The position numbers and the translations under genes were made by a program. This document shows, piece by piece, positions 9,787-20,712 of a DNA stretch of 64,000 nucleotides. Within the stretch, counting starts at the first letter, position 1; each line of letters begins with the position of its first letter. Origin of the DNA: Roseicyclus sediminis (GTDB lineage Bacteria; Pseudomonadota; Alphaproteobacteria; Rhodobacterales; Rhodobacteraceae); the NCBI RefSeq assembly GCF_025515305.1, contig NZ_JAOPHT010000003.1, forward strand, positions 62,001 through 126,000, given 5' to 3'. A model generated the notes under the pieces. It worked only from the letters and a program-made list of their open reading frames with translations. It did no database searches and was not told the origin of the DNA.

Positions 9787-10968
9787 TTAAGAGGCCACGC
9801 GTTCGATGGCGAGGGCGATACCCTGGCCGCCGCCGATGCACATGGTGATGAGCGCGCGCTTGCCGCCGATCCGTTCCAGTTCGTAGAGCGCCTTGACCGT
9901 GATGAGCGCACCCGTCGCGCCCACCGGATGGCCCAGTGCGATCGCGCCGCCGTTGGGGTTCACCTTTGCCGGATCGAGGCCGAGGCCCTTGTTCACCGCC
10001 AGCGCCTGCGCCGCGAAGGCCTCGTTCGATTCGATCACGTCGAAATCGCCGATCTGGAGTCCGGTGCGCGCCAGAAGGTTCTGCACCGCCGGAACCGGGC
10101 CGATTCCCATGACCTCGGGCCGCACGCCCGCATGGGCATAGCCGATGACCCGCGCGCGCGGCGTCAGGCCCGCCTTCTCCGCCGCGTCCGCCCTCGCAAG
10201 GACCAGAGCCGCCGCGCCGTCGTTGATGCCGCTCGCGTTCCCGGCGGTCACGGTGCCGTCCTTCTTGAACACCGTCTTCAACGCGCCCAGAGCCTCGGCG
10301 CTCGTGGCCTTGGGATGTTCGTCGGTGTCGAAGGCGACCATGTCGCGCTTCACCTTCACTTCGACCGGCACGATCTGTTCCTTGAAGCGCCCTTCCGCGA
10401 TCGCCCGCGCCGCGCGCTCCTGGCTTTCCAGCGCGAAAGCGTCCTGGTCGGCGCGCGAGACCTGATGCTCGTCCGCGACGTTCTCGGCCGTGACGCCCAT
10501 GTGGCCCGTGCCGAAGGGACAGTGCAGCGCACCGATCATCATGTCGAGCGCACGCACATCGCCCATCTTCTGGCCCCAGCGGGCCTCGGTCAGGATATGG
10601 GGCCCGCGGCTCATGCTCTCGGCGCCGCCGGCGAGGGCGAAGTCCGCGTCCCCCATGGCGAGCGACTGGATCATCGATACGATGGCCTGCGCGCCGGACC
10701 CGCAAAGGCGGTTCACGTTCATCGCGGGCGTCGTGTCGGGGATGCCTGCCTCCATCGCCGAAATGCGCGACAGGTACATGTCGCGCGGCTCGGTGTTGAT
10801 GACATGGCCATAGGCGACGTGGCCGATCTGCCCGCCCTCGACACCCGCCCTTTCCAGGGCCGCCTTCGCAGCCGTTGCGCCGAGCGTGGTCGGCGGGACG
10901 CCCGCAAGCGACCCGCCGAAGGTTCCGATGGCCGTGCGTGCGCCGGACAGGATAACGATGTCTTCCAT
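9787..10968 (-). CDS. Acetyl-CoA C-acyltransferase (thiolase)
   Basis: The 393-residue protein is a thiolase that condenses or cleaves acyl-CoA. The nucleophilic cysteine is Cys89 (NRLCGSGAQA); the GHPVGATGA block carries the catalytic His, and Cys377 (CIGGGQG) is the acid/base residue. Both degradative (beta-oxidation) and biosynthetic (acetoacetyl-CoA) roles are possible, and the neighbours (serA upstream, a kinase downstream) do not decide. The ATG at 10968 is preceded on the minus strand by a GGGAGAG site. Confidence 0.92.
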   Translation of the reverse strand: MEDIVILSGARTAIGTFGGSLAGVPPTTLGATAAKAALERAGVEGGQIGHVAYGHVINTEPRDMYLSRISAMEAGIPDTTPAMNVNRLCGSGAQAIVSMIQSLAMGDADFALAGGAESMSRGPHILTEARWGQKMGDVRALDMMIGALHCPFGTGHMGVTAENVADEHQVSRADQDAFALESQERAARAIAEGRFKEQIVPVEVKVKRDMVAFDTDEHPKATSAEALGALKTVFKKDGTVTAGNASGINDGAAALVLARADAAEKAGLTPRARVIGYAHAGVRPEVMGIGPVPAVQNLLARTGLQIGDFDVIESNEAFAAQALAVNKGLGLDPAKVNPNGGAIALGHPVGATGALITVKALYELERIGGKRALITMCIGGGQGIALAIERVAS

Positions 10969-11054
10969 GGGCTCTCCCTTCCCGAGTCTGTGGGGTCAGT
11001 AGAGCCTTGTCGGCAGCGACGCGTCCAGTGCGACCTAGCGTAGCCGCGCCTGTG

Positions 11055-12650
11055 TCAGGCCGCCTCGAACTGCAGCGTGCGCACCTGCTGGAAGAGGCCC
11101 GTGGCCTTCAGCTTGTCCAGCACATGCACCGGCGGCGGTTCGTCGAGATAGAGAAGCGCGATGGCCTCCCCGTCCCGCGCCGACCGGCCGAGGGTGAAGT
11201 TGGCGATGTTCACGCCATTCTCGCCCATCGTCTGGCCCAGCGTCCCGATGATGCCCGGCACGTCCTTGTTGGTGGTATAAAGCATGTGCTCCCCGATCTC
11301 GGCATCGATGTTGATGCCCTTGATCTGGATGAAGCGCGGCTTGCCGTCCGAGAACACCGTCCCCGCGATCGAGCGCGTCCGCGCCTCCGTCTTCACCACA
11401 AGCCGGATGTAGCCGTCGAAGACGCCGGTCTTGTCCTGCGTCGTGGTCGACAATTCGATCCCTCGCTCCCGCGCGATGACCGGGGCCGAGACCATGTTCA
11501 CGTCGGGGTTCGATGCCTTCATCACGCCCGCGATGGCGGCGCAGTTCAGCGCGTTCAGGTTCATTCCCGCCACGACGCCGTTGTAGACGACCTCGATCTC
11601 CTCGATCGCCTCCTCGGTCAGCTGGCCAACGAAGGCGCCGAGGTGCCCCGCAAGCTTCAGCCAGGGGCCCATGATCCGCGCCTCTTCGGCCGTCACGGAA
11701 GGCATGTTGAGCGCGTTCGAGACCGCACCGGTCAGAAGGTAGTCGGCCATCTGCTCGGCCACCTGCAGGGCGACGTTCTCCTGCGCCTCGGTGGTGGAGG
11801 CGCCGAGATGCGGGGTCACCACGACGTTGGGCAGATTGAACAGCGGGTTTTCCGTGGCCGGCTCCTCCTGGAACACGTCGAAGGCCGCCCCCGCCACATG
11901 ACCCGATTTGATCAGCTCGGCCAGCGCCGCCTCGTCCACCAGACCGCCACGCGCGCAGTTGATGATCCGCACACCCTTCTTGGTCTTCGCAAGGTTCTCG
12001 GCCGAGAGGATGTTCGCGGTCTTCTCGGTGAAGGGCACGTGCAGCGTGATGAAGTCGGCCTTCGCCAGCAACTCATCGAGCTCCACCTTCGTCGCGCCGA
12101 TCTCGCGCGCGCGCTCCTCGCTCAGGAACGGGTCATAGGCGAGCACCTTCATCCGCAGGCCCAGCGCGCGGGACACGACGATGGAGCCGATGTTGCCCGC
12201 GCCGATCACGCCCAGCGTCTTGCCGGTCAGTTCCACGCCCATGAAGCGGGACTTCTCCCACTTGCCGGCATGGGTCGAGGCATTGGCCTCGGGGATCTGG
12301 CGGGCGACGGCGAACATCATGGCAATGGCATGCTCGGCCGTCGTGATGGAGTTCCCGAAGGGCGTGTTCATCACGATGATGCCCTTCTTCGACGCCTGCG
12401 GGATATCGACATTGTCGACCCCGATGCCGGCGCGGCCGATCACCTTGAGATTGGTGGCCGCGGCGATGACCTTCTCGGTCACCTTGGTCGCGGAACGGAT
12501 GGCGAGGCCGTCATATTCGCCGATCACCGACAGGAGCTTGTCCTTGTCCTTGCCGATGGAGGGGTCGAAGGTCACGTCGATACCGCGATCCTTGAAGATC
12601 TGCACGGCGGCGTCGCTGAGCTTGTCAGAAATCAGAACCTTGGGGGCCAT
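11055..12650 (-). CDS. serA: D-3-phosphoglycerate dehydrogenase
   Basis: SerA oxidises 3-phosphoglycerate to 3-phosphohydroxypyruvate, the first step of serine synthesis. The ATG at 12650 (MAPKVLISDKL) is chosen over the longer frame to 12731 because the family begins there. The 531-residue form has a substrate domain, an NAD domain with GAGNIG (about 150-155), RGGLVDEAAL, an intervening ASB domain, and a C-terminal ACT domain (NKDVPGIIGTLGQTM) that usually binds serine for feedback inhibition. It lies 135 bases downstream of serC on the same strand, so the two probably form an operon. Confidence 0.96.
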   Translation of the reverse strand: MAPKVLISDKLSDAAVQIFKDRGIDVTFDPSIGKDKDKLLSVIGEYDGLAIRSATKVTEKVIAAATNLKVIGRAGIGVDNVDIPQASKKGIIVMNTPFGNSITTAEHAIAMMFAVARQIPEANASTHAGKWEKSRFMGVELTGKTLGVIGAGNIGSIVVSRALGLRMKVLAYDPFLSEERAREIGATKVELDELLAKADFITLHVPFTEKTANILSAENLAKTKKGVRIINCARGGLVDEAALAELIKSGHVAGAAFDVFQEEPATENPLFNLPNVVVTPHLGASTTEAQENVALQVAEQMADYLLTGAVSNALNMPSVTAEEARIMGPWLKLAGHLGAFVGQLTEEAIEEIEVVYNGVVAGMNLNALNCAAIAGVMKASNPDVNMVSAPVIARERGIELSTTTQDKTGVFDGYIRLVVKTEARTRSIAGTVFSDGKPRFIQIKGINIDAEIGEHMLYTTNKDVPGIIGTLGQTMGENGVNIANFTLGRSARDGEAIALLYLDEPPPVHVLDKLKATGLFQQVRTLQFEAA

Positions 12651-12785
12651 GGGGCTTGTCCTTTGCGGGTGGCGGGGGCCTGCGCGGGATATGCGCGGGC
12701 CACTTGTTGGGTGTCGGGGGGCGGGCGACATCGCCCATCTTGCCGGGTCGCGTGCGTGGGGTGGGCAATGCTGCCCACCCGTCGT

Positions 12786-13940
<1,155 letters not shown>

Positions 13941-14000
13941 CTCTGGATACCCTCTCAGATATGCGCCCCTCGTTGGGGAGGGGTGTCCCACCGCCGCAGA
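13941..14000 (-). promoter_or_regulatory. Possible serC leader RNA
   Basis: On the minus strand, immediately before serC, a 6-bp GC-rich hairpin (CCCCTC/GAGGGG, 13966-13983) precedes a short GCATATCTGAGAGGGTATCC segment running to within a few bases of the ATG. A conserved 'serC' RNA motif is known upstream of serC-serA operons in alphaproteobacteria. The position fits; I recall the motif only in outline, so the match is unproven. No ordinary ribosome-binding site other than GAGAGGG is present. Confidence 0.4.
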
Positions 14001-14313
14001 TACAGCCGCCCGATGACCCCGGCAAGCCGCAAAAGACGCACAAAGCGTCGCAATCGGTCCGGTGCGCCGAACCTTCGTTCATCATCGGAAACAGGCGGGC
14101 GTCTGCGGCACGCCCGGCAGAAGGAAAAAGCCCCTGAGTTACCCTGCGAAAGTGGGAGCTTACCTCTAATTCATTGTTTCTATTGACTTGTGGTTTCCTT
14201 GAATCCCCCCGGTGCCGCACAGGAAGCGCCCTCATCTACAATACACTTGCGCGAGCCGGAGGCGTGGCGCTAAACTCAAAGGCGAATTGCCTCTCTTGAA
14301 AGGATTGTGGCGC

Positions 14314-14748
14314 GTGAAAGACCAGGCCCAATCCCTCGAATTCGACCTCTCCGAATTCCTCCCCTTCCAGATGTCGGTCATCGCCAACCGGGTGTTCCAT
14401 CGGGTGATGGAGGACGCCGGTCTGCAGGTGCCCGAATGGCGCATCATGATGGCCCTGCCGTCCCACCAGCCCTGCTCGTCACATGACCTTTGCATCCTGA
14501 CGGCGATGGACGCCGCCCGCGTCAGCCGGGCACAGCGGCGGCTTGAGGATCTCGAACTGATCTCCGTGATCCGCGACAAGACCGATCGCCGCCGCCTCGT
14601 GGTCCGGCTATCGGCCAAGGGTATCCAGGAGGTCCTGCGCCTCAAGAGCGCGGCGCGGGACGCCGAGAGCGACCTTCTCGGCGCCCTCGGGCCCGAGGAT
14701 CGCGCGCAACTTCGGACCGCCATCGGCGCGATCTACGCCCAGGTCTGA
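14314..14748 (+). CDS. MarR-family transcriptional regulator
   Basis: The winged-helix protein of 144 residues (from GTG 14314) has the MarR core: FLPFQMSVIANRVFHRVMEDAGL dimer helix, a recognition region (DAARVSRAQRRLEDLELI) and the wing DKTDRRRLVVRLSAKG. A GAAAGGA site at 14296-14302 lies 11 bases upstream; TTG 14305 and a longer frame to 14212 are alternatives. It reads towards the 5-oxoprolinase gene 69 bases downstream and might control it, but no operator was identified. The ligand is unknown. Confidence 0.8.
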   Translation: MKDQAQSLEFDLSEFLPFQMSVIANRVFHRVMEDAGLQVPEWRIMMALPSHQPCSSHDLCILTAMDAARVSRAQRRLEDLELISVIRDKTDRRRLVVRLSAKGIQEVLRLKSAARDAESDLLGALGPEDRAQLRTAIGAIYAQV

Positions 14749-14817
14749 TCTCGGCCATCCCGCTTTGCGGTCCTGTCCCGGCTTGCTAGCAAGGGCGCGG
14801 CACAGCCGGAGGCGGGC

Positions 14818-17800
14818 ATGGACAAGTGGCAGTTCTGGGTCGATCGCGGCGGCACCTTCACCGATGTGGTCGGCCGGAAGCCCGATGGCCGACTGGTGAC
14901 GGCAAAGCTGCTGTCGGAAGACCCCGCGCAGTACCCCGACGCCGCGGTGGAGGGTATCCGCCGGCTTCTCGGCCCGGCCTGCGGTACGATCGAAAGCGTC
15001 AAGATGGGCACGACAGTGGCCACGAACGCGCTGCTGGAACGCAAGGGCGCGCGGGTCCTTCTGCTCATGACCGAGGGCTTCGGCGATCTCCTGCGGATCG
15101 GCACGCAGGCACGGCCACGCCTGTTCGACCTGCACATCCGCTTGCCGGAACTCCTGTATGAACGCGTGGCCGAGATCCCCGGACGGCTCGACGCGGCCGG
15201 GAGGGAGCTGACGCCACTCGACGAAGGCGCATTGCGCGCAGCCCTCGGCGACGCGCGCGAGGCGGGCATCGGCTCGGTCGCGATCGCCTTCATGCATGCC
15301 TACCTCAACCCAGCGCACGAGGTGCGCGCGGCGGAGATCGCCCGCGACATGGGCTTTGCGCAGGTGTCCCCCAGCCACGAGGCGAGCCCGCTGATCAAGC
15401 TGGTGGGCCGCGGCGACACGGCGGTGGTGGACGCCTACCTTTCCCCGATCCTGCGCCGCTATGTCGGCCAGGTGGCGGATGCGCTGGCCCTGGGCAAGGG
15501 CGGCTGCGAAAGCCTGTGGTTCATGCAGTCGAACGGCGGCCTGACCGATGCGCGCCTGTTCCAGGGCCGCGACGCGATCCTCTCTGGACCGGCGGGCGGG
15601 GTCGTCGGCATGGTGCGCACCGGCCAGGCGGCGGGGTTCGACAGGCTCATCGGCTTCGACATGGGCGGCACCTCGACAGATGTCTGCCATTTCGCGGGCA
15701 CCTACGAGCGCAGCTTCGAGACCGAGGTGGCGGGCGTAAGGATGCGCGCGCCGATGATGCATATTCACACGGTCGCGGCCGGCGGCGGCTCGATCCTGTC
15801 CTTCCGCGAGGGGCGTTTCCAGGCCGGTCCCGAAAGCGCGGGCGCCGATCCGGGGCCCGCCTGCTACCGCAAGGGCGGGCCCCTGACCGTCACCGACTGT
15901 AACGTCATGCTGGGCAAGCTCCATCCCGCGCACTTCCCCTCCGTCTTCGGGCCCCGCGCCGATCAGCCGCTCGATACCGGGGTCGTCCGATCGAAGTTCG
16001 ACGCGCTCGCCCGCGAGATCGGCGATGGCCGCAGTCCGGAGGAGGTGGCCGAGGGTTTCCTGCGCATCGCAGTCGAGAACATGGCCAACGCGATCAAGAA
16101 GATCAGCGTGCAGCGCGGCCATGACGTGACGCGCTACGCCTTGGCGAGTTTCGGCGGCGCGGGCGGGCAACATGCCTGCCTCGTCGCCGATGCGCTGGGG
16201 ATCGAGACGGTCGTCCTGCACCCGTTCGCCGGGGTTCTCTCGGCCTACGGGATGGGCCTCGCCGACATCCGCGCCATCCGCGAGGGGCAGTTCGCGGGGG
16301 ATCTGAACAGTCTCGAACATGCAGAGCAGAGACTGTTTCAGCTCGAGGCCGAGGCAGTCGCCGAGGTCACCGGGCAAGGGATCGACCCTGCGCGCATCCG
16401 GGTCGAGCGGCGCGCGCATCTGCGCTATGCCGGCTCCCACCAGACGCTTGCGGTGGACTTCGGAAGCGCCGGGGACCTGCGCGCGCGCTTCGAGGCGGAG
16501 CACCGGTCGCGCTTCGGGTTCGTGGCACGCGGGCGCGACCTGGTCTTCGACATGCTGGAAGTCGAGGCCATCGGCGAGACCGGGGCGGGCGCCACGCCCG
16601 CGCCGGGGCATGGGCCGATGCCCGGACCCATCGACAAGATCCCGGTGCGCGCGGGTGGCGAGACGCGGGAGACCCCTGTCTATCGGCGCGACGACCTGCC
16701 CGTGGGCGCGCGTCTCGAAGGTCCGTCCATCGTCGCCGAGGCCACGGCGACGACGATGATCGAACCCGGCTGGTCGGGGCGGATCGACGACCTCGGCAAC
16801 CTCATCCTCGAACGGGAGGCGGCGAAGGCGCGGGAAACGGCCCTCGGAACCGAGGCCGACCCCGTGATGCTGGAGATCTTCAACAACCTCTTCATGAACA
16901 TCGCCGAGCAGATGGGCGCGACCCTGCAGAACACGGCCTATTCCGTGAACATCAAGGAACGGCTCGATTTTTCCTGCGCGCTGTTCGATGCCGAGGGCAA
17001 TCTCGTCGCCAACGCGCCCCATGTTCCGGTGCACCTCGGCTCCATGTCGGACGCGGTACGCACCGTGGCACGGCTGAATGCGGGACGGATCGAGCCCGGC
17101 GACGCCTTCATGCTGAACGCGCCGTTCAACGGCGGCACGCATCTGCCGGATGTCACCGTCATAGCCCCGGTCTTCGACGACGCCGGTCAGCATATCCTCT
17201 TCTGGGTCGGCTCGCGCGGGCATCATGCCGATATCGGTGGGCGAACCCCCGGCTCCGCCCCACCCGATTCGACACATATCGACGAGGAAGGTGTCCTGAT
17301 CGACAATTTCCGGATCGTCGAGCGCGGCACCTTCCGGGCGGCCGAGACGCGCGCTCTCCTGACCTCGGGGCGCTATCCCTGCCGCAATCCGGATCAGAAC
17401 ATGGCCGACCTCGAGGCGCAGATCGCCGCCAACGCCACCGGCATCCGCGAGGTCCGGGCGATGATCGGAAATTTCGGACTCGAGACCGTCCTCGCCTACA
17501 TGCGCCACGTGCAGGACAACGCCGAGGCCAGCGTGCGCCGCGTGATCGGGTCGCTCACCGACGGGTCCTGCACCTATCCGCTCGACGACGGAAGCGTCAT
17601 TCGCGTGGCCATCGCCGTGGACCGCAAGCGCGGCGAGGCGGTCATCGACTTCACAGGCACCAGTCCGCAACATCCGCGCAACTACAACGCCCCCCGTGCG
17701 ATCGCGACGGCGGCCGTCCTCTACGTTTTCCGGACGCTGGTCGGCCGCGACATCCCGCTGAACGAAGGCTGCCTGAAGCCGCTGCGCATCGTCCTGCCGG

Positions 17801-18387
17801 ACCGCTCGATGATCTCGCCGGAGTACCCCGCCGCCGTCATCGCCGGGAACACCGAGGTCAGCCAGGCGATCACCGAGGCCCTGTACGGCGCGCTCGGCGT
17901 GATCGCCGGAAGCCAGGGCACGATGAACAACTTCATCTGGGGCAATGAGAGCTTCCAGAATTACGAGACCATCGCGGGCGGTTCCGGCGCCGGGCCCGGC
18001 TTCGACGGGGCGCCATGCGTGCAGGTTCACATGACCAACACCCGCGCGACGGATCCCGAGGTGCTGGAAACCCGGTTCCCCGTCAGGGTGGAACGTATGG
18101 CGCATCGCAAGGGCTCGGGTGGCGTCGGGCGCTGGACCGGCGGAGAGGGGATGCACCGCATCCTCCGCTTCCTCGAACCGGTGACCGTCACCACGCTGTG
18201 TTCGCACCGGTCCGTGCCGGTGCCGGGGCGGAACGGCGGCGGCGACGGCGCGATCGGCGTCAACCGGGTCCTGCGGGCGGACGGCACGGTCGAGGACCTC
18301 ATGGGCAACGACCGGTCCGACCTTTCGCCCGGCGATGCCATCGAGATGCTGACCCCCGGCGGCGGCGGATGGGGCCACCCGCGATAG
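14818..18387 (+). CDS. 5-oxoprolinase / hydantoinase A-B fusion protein
   Basis: The 1189-residue protein joins a HyuA-type ATPase half (about 1-670; WVDRGGTFTDVV near the N-terminus, GFDMGGTSTDV, GGGS) to a HyuB-type half (from about 690; LEIFNNLFMNIAEQMG, HVPVHLGSM, GGTHLPD). This arrangement is that of ATP-dependent 5-oxoprolinases, which open 5-oxo-L-proline to glutamate. Bacterial relatives of this fused type sometimes act on hydantoins or related imides, so the substrate is not certain. The gene follows the MarR regulator and ends 90 bases before a B12 riboswitch. Confidence 0.88.
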   Translation: MDKWQFWVDRGGTFTDVVGRKPDGRLVTAKLLSEDPAQYPDAAVEGIRRLLGPACGTIESVKMGTTVATNALLERKGARVLLLMTEGFGDLLRIGTQARPRLFDLHIRLPELLYERVAEIPGRLDAAGRELTPLDEGALRAALGDAREAGIGSVAIAFMHAYLNPAHEVRAAEIARDMGFAQVSPSHEASPLIKLVGRGDTAVVDAYLSPILRRYVGQVADALALGKGGCESLWFMQSNGGLTDARLFQGRDAILSGPAGGVVGMVRTGQAAGFDRLIGFDMGGTSTDVCHFAGTYERSFETEVAGVRMRAPMMHIHTVAAGGGSILSFREGRFQAGPESAGADPGPACYRKGGPLTVTDCNVMLGKLHPAHFPSVFGPRADQPLDTGVVRSKFDALAREIGDGRSPEEVAEGFLRIAVENMANAIKKISVQRGHDVTRYALASFGGAGGQHACLVADALGIETVVLHPFAGVLSAYGMGLADIRAIREGQFAGDLNSLEHAEQRLFQLEAEAVAEVTGQGIDPARIRVERRAHLRYAGSHQTLAVDFGSAGDLRARFEAEHRSRFGFVARGRDLVFDMLEVEAIGETGAGATPAPGHGPMPGPIDKIPVRAGGETRETPVYRRDDLPVGARLEGPSIVAEATATTMIEPGWSGRIDDLGNLILEREAAKARETALGTEADPVMLEIFNNLFMNIAEQMGATLQNTAYSVNIKERLDFSCALFDAEGNLVANAPHVPVHLGSMSDAVRTVARLNAGRIEPGDAFMLNAPFNGGTHLPDVTVIAPVFDDAGQHILFWVGSRGHHADIGGRTPGSAPPDSTHIDEEGVLIDNFRIVERGTFRAAETRALLTSGRYPCRNPDQNMADLEAQIAANATGIREVRAMIGNFGLETVLAYMRHVQDNAEASVRRVIGSLTDGSCTYPLDDGSVIRVAIAVDRKRGEAVIDFTGTSPQHPRNYNAPRAIATAAVLYVFRTLVGRDIPLNEGCLKPLRIVLPDRSMISPEYPAAVIAGNTEVSQAITEALYGALGVIAGSQGTMNNFIWGNESFQNYETIAGGSGAGPGFDGAPCVQVHMTNTRATDPEVLETRFPVRVERMAHRKGSGGVGRWTGGEGMHRILRFLEPVTVTTLCSHRSVPVPGRNGGGDGAIGVNRVLRADGTVEDLMGNDRSDLSPGDAIEMLTPGGGGWGHPR

Positions 18388-18477
18388 GCGAGCGACTGCG
18401 GCATTTCGCAACCCGACCACGATGCGTCGCCCCCGGCCCTTGTCCGACTCGGGGGCAGGGCGTACCAAGATCCTGCT

Positions 18478-18640
18478 TCGGTCCGGGCGCCTCATGCGTC
18501 CGGTGAAAAGGGAACGCGGTGAGAATCCGCGACTGCCCCCGCAACTGTAAGCGGCGAGCGCATCCGGCACATGCCACTGGGGATATCCCCGGGAAGGCCC
18601 GGTCCGCGCGACGACCCGCGAAGTCAGGAGACCTGCCGAG
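18478..18640 (+). promoter_or_regulatory. Cobalamin riboswitch
   Basis: The conserved core is clear: GGTGAGAATCCGCGACTGCC near 18518-18537, CCCCGCAACTGTAAGCGG (18537-18554), the B12-box halves GCCACTG (18573-18579) and GGGAAGGC (18591-18598), and the closing GAAGTCAGGAGACCTGCC (18620-18637). It lies 144 bases upstream of the TonB-dependent receptor gene. Binding of adenosylcobalamin is expected to repress the downstream btuB-btuF-btuC-btuD-cbiZ genes. The rest of the 396-base gap between 18388 and 18783 holds no gene. Confidence 0.95.
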
Positions 18641-18783
18641 GTGATCACCCTGTCCGGGCGCGGAGGGCGCAGCGGGCAACGGAGACTTCCGTAGTGGTGG
18701 CGAAAATCACCGTCTGCGGGGGGGATTCCCCTTCAAGGACTATTCGACGTCGCGGGCCTCGCCCGCACTCCTGGGGGAACCAC

Positions 18784-20712
18784 ATGAAACGCCTTCTCGC
18801 GGCAACCGCCATCACAGCGCTGTCCGCTGCGCCGGTGGTGGCGCAGTCCGTCTTCGTCCTCGATGACATCATCTTCTCCGCCTATGCCGACGGCACCGAA
18901 AGTGCGCGGGTCGGTCCCTCCGTCGAGGTGATCGAGGGCGAGGAACTGGAAGCGCTCGGCGACACGCAGCTGTCCGAGGCCCTGCGCAGTCTCGCCGGCG
19001 TCAGCTTCGCCCAGGGCGGCCCGCCCGGCGCGCGGTCGCAGGTGACGCTGCGCGGCGGCGGTCCGGAATACGTGAGCGTCTATGTCGACGGCATCCTCGT
19101 CACCGACCCCAGCGCCACCGAGATGAGCTTCGACAATTTCGGCGGGCTTACCACCGGGTCGATCCGGCGGATCGAGCTTCTGCGCGGGTCGCAATCGGCG
19201 CTTTATGGCGGCACGGCCGTCGCCGGCGTCATCAGCATCACGACGATCGCAGGCGACGAGGCGCCCGAGGGGACGGCGCAATCCGTCACGGTGCAGGGCG
19301 GCAGCTATGGCACCGCCGCGCTCGACTACACGCTGACGCAGCGCACGGGCGACCTTCTGCTGTCGCTGGGCGCCTCCCATGTGGAAGGCGAAGGCTTCTC
19401 CGCCGGCGACGAGAACAACGGCAACACCGAGGCCGATCCCTTCCGCCACACGCGCCTGAGCTTCGGGGCGGAATACGCGGCCTCGGAGAGCCTTACGATC
19501 GGCCTCAACGGGTTCCTGGAGGAAGGGCGCAACGAGATCGACGAATTCCCCTTCGTGGGCGTCCCGAACGACGGCACCCCCGGCGACGACTTCGCCGAAC
19601 GCGCGGCGCGCGGCCTTCGGGCATGGGCCGAGGGCGAGGCCGGCGCGTGGTCCTGGTCCGGTTCGGTGGCCTACTACACCATCGACCGGAAGACCGGGTC
19701 GGTCACAGTCGCGCCGGGCAATTCGGCGAGCCCGGTCGCGTCCTACTCGGCCGAGCGCACGACCTTCGACGCCTCCGCAACGCGGGAGTTCGGCGAGACC
19801 TGGCGCCTGTCCTTCGGGGCGGACGCGCGGCTGGAAAGCGCGACCTATTCCAACCTCGCCAGCGGCACGCAGGACACCGAGACGATAGGCGGCTTCGTGG
19901 AGGCGACGTGGTCGCCGACGGCCGACCTCGACATCACGGGAACCCTGCGGTTCGACGAGCATTCGAGCTTCGGCTCCTACCCGACCGGGCGGCTGGCCTT
20001 CGTCTGGCGCCCGACCGAGGCGCTTCGCATCCGGGGCGCTGCCGCCACCGGTTACCGCGCGCCGTCCCTCGACGAGCTTTACGGCGCCTACCCGGCCTTT
20101 CCCTTCTTCGGGAACCCGGACCTGACGCCCGAGGAAAGCGAAAGCTTCGAGATCGGCTTCGATTACACCTTCGCGGGTGGGGCCGAGATCGGCGTGACCG
20201 CCTTCCACCTCAACGTGAGCGACCTCATCACGTACGTGGATTGCCCGCGTAGCCCGCCCCTGTTCGGCTGCGACCCCCTGACCTTCGGCACGCTCGCCAA
20301 TGCCCCCGGCACGTCGGAACGCAGCGGCGTGGAATTGACCGGAATGCTGCCCGTTTCGGACGCGATGACGCTGACGGGGGCCTACACCTACACCGAGGCG
20401 CGCAACGCCGCGGGCGCGCGGCTGAACAACGTTCCCCGGCACGACCTCGCCTTCGGTCTCGACGCCGACCTGAGCGACCGTCTGAACCTTGCCGCCTCGG
20501 CACAATACGTGGCGGACCGGGCGAACGGCTCCTTCGATCCGCAACCCTACACGGACTACACCGTGGTCGACACGACCTTCACCTATGACCTCGGCAACGA
20601 AGTCGAAGTGTTCCTGCGCATCGAGAACCTCTTCGACGAGGAATACCAGACGGTCTCGGGCTTCGGGACGAGCGACCGGGCCTTCTACCTGGGGCTCCGT
20701 GCGGCTTTCTAG
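18784..20712 (+). CDS. btuB: TonB-dependent vitamin B12 receptor (BtuB-like)
   Basis: The 642-residue outer-membrane receptor has a signal peptide (cleavage near VVAQ), a plug domain (about 40-160; VEVIEGEELEALGDTQLSEAL, VTLRGGGPEYVSVYVDG, IELLRGSQSALYGGTAVAGV) and a beta barrel ending in aromatic Phe (AFYLGLRAAF). The cobalamin riboswitch upstream and the btuFCD genes downstream indicate corrinoids as cargo. The ATG at 18784 is chosen for the signal peptide. The stop lies 14 bases inside the btuF start. Confidence 0.92.
   Translation: MKRLLAATAITALSAAPVVAQSVFVLDDIIFSAYADGTESARVGPSVEVIEGEELEALGDTQLSEALRSLAGVSFAQGGPPGARSQVTLRGGGPEYVSVYVDGILVTDPSATEMSFDNFGGLTTGSIRRIELLRGSQSALYGGTAVAGVISITTIAGDEAPEGTAQSVTVQGGSYGTAALDYTLTQRTGDLLLSLGASHVEGEGFSAGDENNGNTEADPFRHTRLSFGAEYAASESLTIGLNGFLEEGRNEIDEFPFVGVPNDGTPGDDFAERAARGLRAWAEGEAGAWSWSGSVAYYTIDRKTGSVTVAPGNSASPVASYSAERTTFDASATREFGETWRLSFGADARLESATYSNLASGTQDTETIGGFVEATWSPTADLDITGTLRFDEHSSFGSYPTGRLAFVWRPTEALRIRGAAATGYRAPSLDELYGAYPAFPFFGNPDLTPEESESFEIGFDYTFAGGAEIGVTAFHLNVSDLITYVDCPRSPPLFGCDPLTFGTLANAPGTSERSGVELTGMLPVSDAMTLTGAYTYTEARNAAGARLNNVPRHDLAFGLDADLSDRLNLAASAQYVADRANGSFDPQPYTDYTVVDTTFTYDLGNEVEVFLRIENLFDEEYQTVSGFGTSDRAFYLGLRAAF

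Noticed and set aside
14608-18648. 1346-codon open frame opposite the oxoprolinase gene
   Set aside because: It is a GC-rich antisense shadow of a clearly conserved gene and has no recognisable motif.
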